Source: a virus
Length of the DNA: 34,598 nucleotides
Virus record (IMG/VR): IMGVR_UViG_3300033153_010753
Span: 1 to 34,598 of that record
Direction: 5' to 3' (one strand)
In this document: positions 24,907 to 30,664 of the stretch, piece by piece
Position numbering within the stretch: the first letter of the stretch is position 1
Layout: each line of letters starts with the position of its first letter
The notes under the pieces: model-generated
Database searches by the model: none
Told to the model about the DNA's origin: nothing
What the model saw: the letters and a program-made list of their open reading frames with translations, nothing else
Program-made: the position numbers and the translations under genes

Positions 24907-25318
24907 TTTATTCCTTGATGATATTAGAAGACCAGAAGATGCGTTCAATTATATGCACTTACCAGTTTTTAATTTAGCTGATTGGATTATTGTGCGTAAT
25001 TATTACGCATTCATCACACTCATTGAAAAAAAAGGCATGCCAGAAATAATTGCTTTCGACCATGACCTTGCTGATGAACATTATAAACAACAGGACTTCG
25101 ACTACGAAAGAGAAGATTACGAGAAAACTGGATATCACTGTGCTAAATGGCTTATTGATTATTGTATGGATAATAATGAAGAACTCCCAAAGGAAATCAT
25201 TATACATTCAATGAATCCATATGGAAGTCGTAATATCAAGTCATTGTTTGATACTTATATTAAAGTTTATGACCTCGAACACTCAGCAATTAAAATTCTT
25301 GCAAGTCACATGAGATAA
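24896..25318 (+). CDS. cREC-like receiver-domain protein (predicted cyclic-phosphate processing)
   Basis: 140 aa from ATG 24896; a TTG at 24863 would extend it, but the ATG overlaps the upstream stop. Family-like motifs: LFLDDIRRPED (residues 5-15, acidic pair 8-9), IIAFDHDLAD (51-60), EKTGYHCAKWLIDYC (76-90) and IIIHSMNPYGSRNI (101-114). These match a receiver-like fold described by comparative genomics as cREC (cyclic-phosphate processing receiver), often in phages and predicted to act on cyclic phosphate ends in RNA or nucleotide repair. That function is a prediction of the family, not shown here. It lies directly after tRNA array A; repair of cleaved tRNA, which carries 2',3'-cyclic phosphate ends, is a reasonable hypothesis. 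Its stop abuts the convergent secreted-protein gene. Confidence 0.75.
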   Translation: MSYNLFLDDIRRPEDAFNYMHLPVFNLADWIIVRNYYAFITLIEKKGMPEIIAFDHDLADEHYKQQDFDYEREDYEKTGYHCAKWLIDYCMDNNEELPKEIIIHSMNPYGSRNIKSLFDTYIKVYDLEHSAIKILASHMR

Positions 25319-26290
25319 TTATCTTCTACCACCAGAACTCCTGCTGCTACTCCCACTACTACTCCTGCTCCCAGAACTCCTACTTGAAGATGACCGTGAA
25401 GGTGTACTGTAGCTACGTGAACTACTTGAACGTGAAGGAGTACTATAACTTCTTGACGGTGCTCTTGACGGTGCTCTTGACGGAGCATTATAACTTCTTT
25501 GTCTGGTGCTTGAAGAAGGTCTTGTATAATTACTTCTTTGCTGCTGCCTTTGTGGTTGTACTGCTTGTGAGCGTGTTGTAGTTCTGCTTCTCGTTACTTT
25601 TGAGTTATTATAAGGAGCACGACTACGTGAAGTTGGTTTATTATAACGAGGACTATATGCTTTTCTCTCACTATTAGTGCGAGAATTAATAACACGTGTA
25701 CTTTGACGAACAGGTATTTGTCTTGTTATTACAGATTTTGTTGTGCGAGTTTTTGGTGTGATACCTGACGTTCTTGGACTACCAACATTTTGGGTACTAT
25801 ATGAACGGTAATAATTCCTATTATGACCCAATGCATTTGAAGTAGCATATCTCTGACCACGTGGTCTTGAATAATATCCGTAATTATAATAGTTGTTGTG
25901 CCCGTAGTACGGATAATAATTGTAGCCATAGTAAGGGTAATATGCTCCATAATATGCGTAGTAATTATAATACCAAGGATTCCAATAAGAAGAGTAATAA
26001 CCATAATATGGCTGGTTATAATGTGGGTATATGTAGCCAAAAGTCAATCTAAATCGATAATTTGGCTGGTTATAATCATTGTAGTAGTTATTAATTACCA
26101 ATGGGTCATAGTCGGCATCGACATAGACGGTATCATAGACGGTCACAGTATCTTGTTTTACTGTGTTATCGCTATAAAGTTCATTTTCCTTTTCAATGCG
26201 ATACTTTTCGTAATCGCTGAGTTCTCGTTCTTGTGCAATTAAGACAAACGAGAAGAGTGTGAGTAATAGTGTTATGAATATTTTTTTCAT
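25319..26290 (-). CDS. Secreted Tyr-rich/Arg-Ser-rich protein
   Basis: 323 aa. A classic signal peptide (MKKIFITLLLTLFSFVLIAQ, cleavage after AQ) is followed by an acidic segment with DTVTVYDTVYVDADYD, a Tyr/Asn/Pro/Gly-rich region (about residues 75-150) and a C-terminal region of Arg/Ser/Thr repeats (SRAPSRAPSRSYSTPSRSSS-like). Such low-complexity exported proteins are typical of Bacteroidetes genomes, and this one may be a host-derived cargo gene. It lacks a lipobox Cys. Function unknown; it could be a surface-modifying protein made during infection. A divergent AT-rich motif region separates it from the 502-aa gene. Confidence 0.75.
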   Translation of the reverse strand: MKKIFITLLLTLFSFVLIAQERELSDYEKYRIEKENELYSDNTVKQDTVTVYDTVYVDADYDPLVINNYYNDYNQPNYRFRLTFGYIYPHYNQPYYGYYSSYWNPWYYNYYAYYGAYYPYYGYNYYPYYGHNNYYNYGYYSRPRGQRYATSNALGHNRNYYRSYSTQNVGSPRTSGITPKTRTTKSVITRQIPVRQSTRVINSRTNSERKAYSPRYNKPTSRSRAPYNNSKVTRSRTTTRSQAVQPQRQQQRSNYTRPSSSTRQRSYNAPSRAPSRAPSRSYSTPSRSSSSRSYSTPSRSSSSRSSGSRSSSGSSSRSSGGRR

Positions 26291-26347
26291 TATAATGTTT
26301 TTTAATTAAGGGCAATAATAGTGCCAGAAACTTTCTCTGACTCCTAA

Positions 26348-26356
26348 CTATTTATA
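26348..26356 (+). promoter_or_regulatory. CTATTTATA motif in divergent region
   Basis: Sense for the 502-aa gene (ATG 26372). The opposite strand of the overlapping bases reads ATATTTATTATA toward the secreted-protein gene. Confidence 0.45.
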
Positions 26357-26371
26357 ATAAATATTCTTTTT

Positions 26372-27880
26372 ATGAAACAAGATAGTAAGAAAAGACTTCT
26401 CGAAGTCATGACAAGACTCGATAAGAATTTCAAACCCCAATTAAATGAAGAATTCGGTGCTGACACTAATGACCCAACAAAAGAAGAAATGGTTGGTTTC
26501 TTAACTAACGAATTTCAGAGCATGGATTCAGAAAACATAGATTTCGATGTTGCAGCAGCAATATATTGGTTTGGTAACGATTATCATGGTGGACAAAACA
26601 GTAACCTATATTCGGCATTGAGTACTTCGGAGTTCAGACCCGGTCCAATGCACAAAGGTATTGAAGACGAAGAAAGCGAAACAGCAACCCTAATGTATCA
26701 AGAACTGGTTAATAAATATGGTGGGGGTGCTCAAGAAGACTCAATTGATGCTGGTAATACTCAGTGGCATGGAATTGAAATGAATGAAGACCCAATAGGT
26801 GAAGTTTTTGGTTGGTCAGGAAAAGAAAAAGAAGCTAAAGCCAATACTGAGACAATTAATAATGCAAAAGCAGAGATAACTAAATATCCACCATCACATA
26901 TATGGGGTCAACCGGGTAGGAACAGTGCACCTGCTGATGACAAGCAATTAATGACTGTTCGCCTTAACATGGCTAAACAACATATGCCGACACTTGCAGA
27001 ATTAATGCCACAACTATTTGATTTAACTCAAGGTTATGGTGACATGGTTCAAATATATAATGGAAAACCATTGAAAGGTTTAATTCCTTCAAACTGGTAT
27101 TATTTCCTAAGAGGTGAAGAAGGTTATGTTGATAATGAGCAAGCCGTTCGTAAATTGAATCAAGAAATCGATAATTTAGGTCAGCAAATAGGTCTTCAAG
27201 AAGACGATAAGTGGATTCAGAAAGCCGTTGACCCCGCACATAAAGGTTATTGCACTCCAATGACTAAGGATACTTGTACACCAAGACGTAAGGCACTTGC
27301 TAAACGTTTTAAAGCAGATGACCTTGAAGAAAATATAAGTATTGATGTAAAAGTGGGTGACACTATTATGACAGGCAGATTTAAAAATTCGCCAACACTG
27401 GTAAAGTCAATAGGAAAAGATGAACACGGTATGCCAACTATTAACGGTAAGAAAGTAGTAACATTTAAAAAGGGTGTTGCCAAAGACGAAAGTGTGACTG
27501 AAGCAATTGTTGGTGATAATCCTGAAGAATATAGAAGTAAAGTTGAAAAAATCAAGCAAACAATGGATAAGTTGTTCAATGATGAATATTTTGATATTAT
27601 TGACACATTATATAGATTACTGGTTACAAGAGGAAAAGGAGCTGGTCAAATTGGTGCGCTTACAGAAAACGCAGATGCAATTTCTACTGGTCATAACATA
27701 TATAAAGATGTGATGATATTAATTAATCACCAAGCAGGTGATGAAATATGGGGTGGTGGCGCAGAAAGTGCATTGAAATTCTATGAAAATGTATTGGAAG
27801 GACTTCGTGATGCATTATATCAAGATTTAGCTGATAGTGTTAATCCAAATGCTGGTGCTGCACCTGATGAAATACAATAA
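26372..27880 (+). CDS. Putative internal head protein sharing capsid-targeting-like N-terminus (502 aa)
   Basis: The N-terminal 26 residues (charged helix, then RLDKNFKPQLNE) match the 154-aa protein at 18469; the rest differs. Later segments: a helical region (about residues 50-280), a Cys/Thr/Arg-rich stretch KGYCTPMTKDTCTPRRKALA (about 291-310), a beta module VKVGDTIMTGRFKNSPTLVK, then GMPTINGKKVVTF (about 325-365), and a helical C-terminus. I believe similar Cys-Thr-Pro and NGKKV modules recur in large-phage structural proteins, but I cannot name a family. A shared leader with LNE|E suggests prohead targeting and removal by the gp21-like protease. Function after that is unknown. Confidence 0.65.
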   Translation: MKQDSKKRLLEVMTRLDKNFKPQLNEEFGADTNDPTKEEMVGFLTNEFQSMDSENIDFDVAAAIYWFGNDYHGGQNSNLYSALSTSEFRPGPMHKGIEDEESETATLMYQELVNKYGGGAQEDSIDAGNTQWHGIEMNEDPIGEVFGWSGKEKEAKANTETINNAKAEITKYPPSHIWGQPGRNSAPADDKQLMTVRLNMAKQHMPTLAELMPQLFDLTQGYGDMVQIYNGKPLKGLIPSNWYYFLRGEEGYVDNEQAVRKLNQEIDNLGQQIGLQEDDKWIQKAVDPAHKGYCTPMTKDTCTPRRKALAKRFKADDLEENISIDVKVGDTIMTGRFKNSPTLVKSIGKDEHGMPTINGKKVVTFKKGVAKDESVTEAIVGDNPEEYRSKVEKIKQTMDKLFNDEYFDIIDTLYRLLVTRGKGAGQIGALTENADAISTGHNIYKDVMILINHQAGDEIWGGGAESALKFYENVLEGLRDALYQDLADSVNPNAGAAPDEIQ

Positions 27881-27890
27881 TTAAAAATAT

Positions 27891-27953
27891 TTGTAACATT
27901 TTTGAATTTTTTTCGTATAATGATTGTATTTATGAGAAATTGTGCTATCTTTG
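27891..27953 (+). promoter_or_regulatory. Stacked promoters heading tRNA array B
   Basis: TTGTAA (27891) to TATAAT (27916-27921), GTATTTATG (27926-27934), and ATTG (27923)-N19-TATCTTTG (27946-27953). The order and spacing are the same as at 22693. Confidence 0.75.
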
Positions 27954-27976
27954 CACAAGATAAAATTTAGAAAACG

Positions 27977-28084
27977 ATGAAAAACGTGATGAACATATTG
28001 ATGAACTTGGTACTCGTTGCCCTATTATGGGTGGATGATGCGGAAGAGATGCGTTCAGTCGGGTTTGCAGATACTGGTGGTTAA
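27977..28084 (+). CDS. 35-aa leader-like mini-ORF before array B
   Basis: MKNVMNILMNLVLVALLWVD, then DAEEMRSVGFADTGG. The first 19 residues are hydrophobic. It sits between the stacked promoters and a terminator, as the 22785 mini-ORF does, and shares the MKN(L/V)(L/M)NI opening. Leader peptide or small membrane peptide. Confidence 0.5.
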   Translation: MKNVMNILMNLVLVALLWVDDAEEMRSVGFADTGG

Positions 28085-28104
28085 TACCATACCATAAAAA
28101 ATCG

Positions 28105-28136
28105 AAACCCGACTTCCCAAGAGTCGGGTTTTTTTG
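28105..28136 (+). terminator. Intrinsic terminator after mini-ORF
   Basis: AAACCCGACT/AGTCGGGTTT stem, 7-nt loop, T-run. About 40 nt before the first tRNA of array B. Confidence 0.85.
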
Positions 28137-28174
28137 TGTTTAATATTTTTTTGTTCTTTGACGTATTGGAATTT

Positions 28175-28247
28175 GGTGCTGTGGTTCAGTGGTTAGAATA
28201 CCTGCCTGTCACGCAGGGGGTCGTGGGTTCGAATCCCATCAGCACCG
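28175..28247 (+). tRNA. tRNA-Asp(GUC), canonical
   Basis: Acceptor GGTGCTG/CAGCACC, anticodon arm CCTGC-CTGTCAC-GCAGG, T-arm GTGGG-TTCGAAT-CCCAT, G73. Confidence 0.93.
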
Positions 28248-28262
28248 CTTTATTGTATAATA

Positions 28263-28292
28263 GAGAGGATGAATAATTGGGTTCATCCTCTC
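28263..28292 (+). repeat. Perfect 11-bp hairpin in tRNA spacer
   Basis: GAGAGGATGAA pairs with TTCATCCTCTC around TAATTGGG, between the two Asp-type tRNA genes. No T-run follows, so it is more likely a processing element than a terminator. Confidence 0.55.
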
Positions 28293-28298
28293 GCAGAA

Positions 28299-28376
28299 CG
28301 TCTCATGTGCTCGACTGGCGTGCGGGAATTAGACTGTCACTCTTCTAAAACGAGGGTTCGAATCCCTCTGGGACGG
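28299..28376 (+). tRNA. Aberrant Asp(GUC)-like tRNA, 10-nt anticodon loop
   Basis: Acceptor CGTCTCA/TGGGACG, T-arm GAGGG-TTCGAAT-CCCTC, G73. Anticodon stem TTAGA/TCTAA holds a 10-nt loop CTGTCACTCT: the canonical CTGTCAC of the neighbouring tRNA-Asp plus TCT. The D-arm is weak (CTC/GGG). Confidence 0.65.
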
Positions 28377-28382
28377 CAAAAT

Positions 28383-28490
28383 GGTCATAAATAATAAAGT
28401 CTTGCAAAAAGACTTGTCGTGGATTGCACCACGATTTTGGGAACAAGACGTGTGCAAAGCGTTGGGGAGCTTCGAATACTCCTATGACCG
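28383..28490 (+). tRNA. Aberrant Ala(UGC)-like tRNA, 6-nt anticodon loop, enlarged arms
   Basis: Perfect acceptor GGTCATA/TATGACC. The D-region is a 7-bp hairpin AAGTCTT-GCAAA-AAGACTT without GG. Anticodon stem CGTGG/CCACG with loop ATTGCA (U33, UGC, A37). A 30-nt variable region can fold (CAA..CG/CG..TTG). T-arm GGAGC-TTCGAAT-ACTCC has one mismatch; G73. 108 nt in all. Confidence 0.55.
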
Positions 28491-28493
28491 CAA

Positions 28494-28633
28494 AAATGCT
28501 CTGTTGTCGGTCAACACTTAGAGGGTGTTGGGTACGAAGATAAACGTGTTGGTGCAATAAGCACACTTGCCTTAAATAAGCATGAAACTGTGGCATGAAA
28601 AAGCCATCACACGTAACAAGTGACAGAGCATTT
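28494..28633 (+). ncRNA. Structured spacer RNA S6 (11-bp closing stem)
   Basis: AAATGCTCTGT/ACAGAGCATTT close a 140-nt element with hairpins CAACAC/GTGTTG, GTGC-AATAA-GCAC and TGGC/GCCA, giving a cloverleaf-like plan. There is no tRNA T-loop. Unrecognised family. Confidence 0.5.
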
Positions 28634-28641
28634 CCCTTATT

Positions 28642-28768
28642 TTTACCGTTATAGCGGTAAATTTCATGAAAAAGTGTCATAAATGATACTAAAAGCACAA
28701 TATAATGTGTTTTTTACTGCTAAAGCGGTAAATAGTGCCATAAATGATACTAAAAGCACAATATAATG
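28642..28768 (+). repeat. Two tandem hairpin-plus-promoter-like repeat units
   Basis: A hairpin (TTTACCG/CGGTAAA at 28642-28661; TTTACTG/CGGTAAA at 28713-28732) precedes each copy of a 35-nt repeat (28673-28707 and 28734-28768, one difference) ending in CACAATATAATG. The TATAAT suggests duplicated promoters with operator-like hairpins. No protein or RNA gene is visible in 28634-28794. Confidence 0.55.
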
Positions 28769-28794
28769 GTATTTTTATCACAATATCATGATTT

Positions 28795-28812
28795 CGTCTG
28801 GAGAAACCAGAC
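28795..28812 (+). repeat. 18-bp hairpin repeat, left flank of tRNA-Glu
   Basis: GTCTGG-AGAAA-CCAGAC hairpin preceded by C; an identical copy is at 28901-28918. Confidence 0.65.
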
Positions 28813-28818
28813 AAAAAT

Positions 28819-28893
28819 GCTGCCATTGGCAAATTGGTGAAGCCACCAGTCCTTCAAACTGGTCATATGCGAGTTCGAACCTCGCTGGCAGTA
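28819..28893 (+). tRNA. tRNA-Glu(UUC) with C33
   Basis: Acceptor GCTGCCA/TGGCAGT, D-stem GGC/GCC with GG in the loop, anticodon arm CCAGT-CCTTCAA-ACTGG, T-arm GCGAG-TTCGAAC-CTCGC, A73. The universally conserved U33 is C here. Confidence 0.82.
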
Positions 28894-28900
28894 CAAAAAC

Positions 28901-28918
28901 CGTCTGGAGAAACCAGAC
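28901..28918 (+). repeat. 18-bp hairpin repeat, right flank of tRNA-Glu
   Basis: Exact copy of 28795-28812. Confidence 0.65.
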
Positions 28919-28923
28919 GACAT

Positions 28924-28995
28924 GTTCGGGTCTTCTAACGGTTAGGAATCTGGGTTTTCATCCCAGCAATCGGGGTTCGATTCCCCGTCCGAATA
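28924..28995 (+). tRNA. tRNA-Glu(UUC), canonical
   Basis: Acceptor GTTCGGG/TCCGAAT, anticodon arm CTGGG-TTTTCAT-CCCAG, T-arm CGGGG-TTCGATT-CCCCG, A73. Confidence 0.92.
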
Positions 28996-29027
28996 CAAAA
29001 AAGTATAGGATATTTGACAAAAAGCAG

Positions 29028-29035
29028 TATATTTG
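29028..29035 (+). promoter_or_regulatory. Bacteroidetes -7-like TATATTTG before reductase gene
   Basis: TATATTTG 18 nt before ATG 29054. A TTTG is present only 11 nt upstream, not at the usual distance, so the promoter call is tentative. Confidence 0.35.
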
Positions 29036-29053
29036 TATAAAATATTATACATT

Positions 29054-29773
29054 ATGAATGCAGAAAATTATTTAGATGAATATCCCAAAGTATTAGTATT
29101 AGGTGACGGTCTTTTAGGAACAGAAATAATCAATCAAAGTCTATGGCAATACCTTTCGATGGATAAAGATGGAATTGATGTAAATGACTTTTCTAATCTT
29201 GCAGCAATGATTGACGATATCGACCCAAATGTAATTTTAAATTGTATTGGTTATACCGATACATATAGCAAAGAAAGAGAAAATCATTGGAAAATCAATT
29301 ACGAGTTTGTCGTAAATCTTGCAAACTTTTGCGACAGCAGAGACATCAAATTAGTCCATGTATCAACGGATTACCTTTATGCAAATTGCGAGGGGGGGTC
29401 GGCAAAAAAAGAGGATGATGTTCCCGTTCATCAAGAAACTTGGTATAGTTACACAAAATTATTGGCTGATGGTTATGTACAATTATGTGAATACGATTAT
29501 CTTCTAATCAGATGCAGTTTTAAACCCAAACCATTTCCATATGATAAAGCATTTGATAATATTAAGGGAAATTTTGATTATGTTGATGTGATTGCTGGTC
29601 AAATCATTGAATTAATTAACGAAGACCAAAGTGGTATTTGGAATATCGGAACGGCTTTCAAGTCAGTATTTGATTTAGCAAAACAAACCAAACCAGATAT
29701 CGGGATGTGGCATAATAACACACTTCCTACAATCGAAATGGATTTATCTAAATTCAATAACAGAAATAAATAA
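29054..29773 (+). CDS. RmlD-like NAD(P)-dependent reductase (extended SDR)
   Basis: 239 aa from ATG 29054; an upstream start at 29033 lies in the promoter region. The Rossmann loop LVLGDGLLG gives GxGxxG at 17-22; the active-site region VHVSTDYLYA (Ser104-Thr-Asp) and YSYTK (Tyr131, Lys135) match dTDP-4-dehydrorhamnose reductase and related epimerase/reductases, which run shorter C-termini in phages. RmlD makes dTDP-rhamnose for surface polysaccharides. At 239 aa it is shorter than typical RmlD (about 300 aa), with a reduced substrate domain. It is inserted between two tRNA genes, a typical site for a cargo gene. The exact substrate cannot be read from sequence. Confidence 0.75.
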   Translation: MNAENYLDEYPKVLVLGDGLLGTEIINQSLWQYLSMDKDGIDVNDFSNLAAMIDDIDPNVILNCIGYTDTYSKERENHWKINYEFVVNLANFCDSRDIKLVHVSTDYLYANCEGGSAKKEDDVPVHQETWYSYTKLLADGYVQLCEYDYLLIRCSFKPKPFPYDKAFDNIKGNFDYVDVIAGQIIELINEDQSGIWNIGTAFKSVFDLAKQTKPDIGMWHNNTLPTIEMDLSKFNNRNK

Positions 29774-29813
29774 CAAACAAAGGACAGTAAACAGCATTTA
29801 GTGTCCATAATTT

Positions 29814-29899
29814 GCTCCCATAGCTCAGTTGGTCAAGAGCACTTCCCTTACAAGGAAGAGGCGAATAGTATAACGGCAGTTCGAATCTGTCTGGGAGTA
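29814..29899 (+). tRNA. tRNA-Val(UAC) with expanded variable loop
   Basis: Acceptor GCTCCCA/TGGGAGT, anticodon arm CTTCC-CTTACAA-GGAAG, T-arm GGCAG-TTCGAAT-CTGTC, A73. The variable region is 16 nt instead of 5. Confidence 0.85.
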
Positions 29900-29908
29900 C
29901 AAGGACTG

Positions 29909-29983
29909 ATGGATATTTGCCGATATCGGTGAATGAACCGATAAAATACAATTATCGGCAAATAAACCGATAAACATATCCAT
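29909..29983 (+). ncRNA. Structured spacer RNA S8 with switchable stems
   Basis: Closed by ATGGATAT/ATATCCAT. Inside, ATCGGT-GAATGA-ACCGAT and TTATCGG-CAAATAAA-CCGATAA hairpins compete with TTTGCCGAT/ATCGGCAAA, so two folds are mutually exclusive. Confidence 0.45.
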
Positions 29984-30000
29984 TAGTTCAAAGGAATTAC

Positions 30001-30008
30001 TATATTTG
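30001..30008 (+). promoter_or_regulatory. TATATTTG box before 45-aa ORF
   Basis: Bacteroidetes -7-like box 5 nt before ATG 30013; no clear -33 box. Weak. Confidence 0.25.
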
Positions 30009-30012
30009 TTAT

Positions 30013-30150
30013 ATGAATTTTATGATACCATATGAATTGATTAAAATATATAGTGATGAGGGATTTAATTTGATGCAATATTTACCAATAACCTATATTG
30101 GTGAAGGAGAACTTGCTTATCATGACAGATTCAATTATAATTCCTTTTAA
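30013..30150 (+). CDS. Small protein of unknown function (45 aa)
   Basis: MNFMIPYELIKIYSDEGFN, then a hydrophobic/aromatic stretch ending FNYNSF. It lies between the S8 RNA and tRNA-Leu(UAG), its stop 2 nt before that tRNA. Amphipathic, no clear signal peptide. Credible as a small gene because the frame fills the whole gap. Confidence 0.5.
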   Translation: MNFMIPYELIKIYSDEGFNLMQYLPITYIGEGELAYHDRFNYNSF

Positions 30151-30152
30151 TT

Positions 30153-30234
30153 CCTCAAGTGGTGGAATTGGTATACACGCATGTCTTAGGAACATGTGCC
30201 GAAAGGCTTGTGGGTTCGAGTCCCACCTTGAGGA
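30153..30234 (+). tRNA. tRNA-Leu(UAG), class II
   Basis: Acceptor CCTCAAG/CTTGAGG, anticodon arm CATGT-CTTAGGA-ACATG, variable arm TGCC-GAAA-GGC, T-arm GTGGG-TTCGAGT-CCCAC, A73. Confidence 0.93.
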
Positions 30235-30240
30235 CAATAA

Positions 30241-30269
30241 TGTAAGAAGTATAGTCAATATTTCTTACA
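30241..30269 (+). repeat. 29-nt hairpin repeat, copy 1
   Basis: TGTAAGAA/TTCTTACA stem; the near-identical copy is at 31246-31274, each just before a structured RNA or tRNA. Confidence 0.55.
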
Positions 30270-30400
30270 AAAATAGGCTGCGAAACGTCAATAAGGGATG
30301 ATAACTCCCAAGATAGTTTTAAGTTTAACTTAACGCAGTAATAAGTCGCCATACAGTGCGGTGTTAAAGAATAGGCACGATAGCTTGACGCTTCTATTTT
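30270..30400 (+). ncRNA. Structured spacer RNA S7
   Basis: Terminal stems AAAATAG/CTATTTT and CGTCAA/TTGACG, then hairpins GGGA/TCCC and TTAAG/CTTAA and a longer GC arm. 131 nt, no T-loop; unrecognised. Confidence 0.5.
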
Positions 30401-30405
30401 AATTT

Positions 30406-30486
30406 GGGGATGTGGTGGAATGGTATACACGCTGGTTTAAGAAACCAGTGCTGCAAGGCATGCGGGTTCGACTCCCGCCATCCTCA
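30406..30486 (+). tRNA. tRNA-Leu(AAG), class II
   Basis: Acceptor GGGGATG/CATCCTC, anticodon arm CTGGT-TTAAGAA-ACCAG, variable arm TGCTGCAAGGCAT, T-arm GCGGG-TTCGACT-CCCGC, A73. A34 would read CUU, possibly as inosine. Confidence 0.88.
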
Positions 30487-30509
30487 CGGTTTCATCGGAA
30501 GATGATATC

Positions 30510-30589
30510 CAATGCTTGAATAAAATTTTGAGGACAGTGTAATAATTACGTAATAAAATCATGAGACTCAATTAATAAAACAAGCATTG
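30510..30589 (+). ncRNA. Structured spacer RNA S10 (9-bp closing stem)
   Basis: CAATGCTTG/CAAGCATTG close an 80-nt AT-rich element with an inner TTGAG/CTCAA stem and GTAAT/ATTAC hairpin. The 3' edge abuts the next tRNA. Confidence 0.45.
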
Positions 30590-30663
30590 TGCGACATAAC
30601 TCAGAGAAAGAGTGCTCCCGTCAAAGGGAGAAGTCACTGGTTCAAGTCCAGTTGTCGCCACCA
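30590..30663 (+). tRNA. Aberrant tRNA, CAA-like 6-nt anticodon loop
   Basis: Acceptor TGCGACA/TGTCGCC with a 1-72 mismatch, CCA encoded. Minimal D-arm CTC-AGAGAAA-GAG without GG. Anticodon stem CTCCC/GGGAG with a 6-nt loop GTCAAA (U33, CAA, A37). T-arm ACTGG-TTCAAGT-CCAGT. Short variable loop, so not a Leu-type body. Confidence 0.6.
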
Positions 30664-30664
30664 C

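Noticed and set aside
23687-28918. CRISPR-like repeats in tRNA spacers
   Set aside because: Repeats occur only in pairs, differ between sites and lack regular unique spacers or cas genes.
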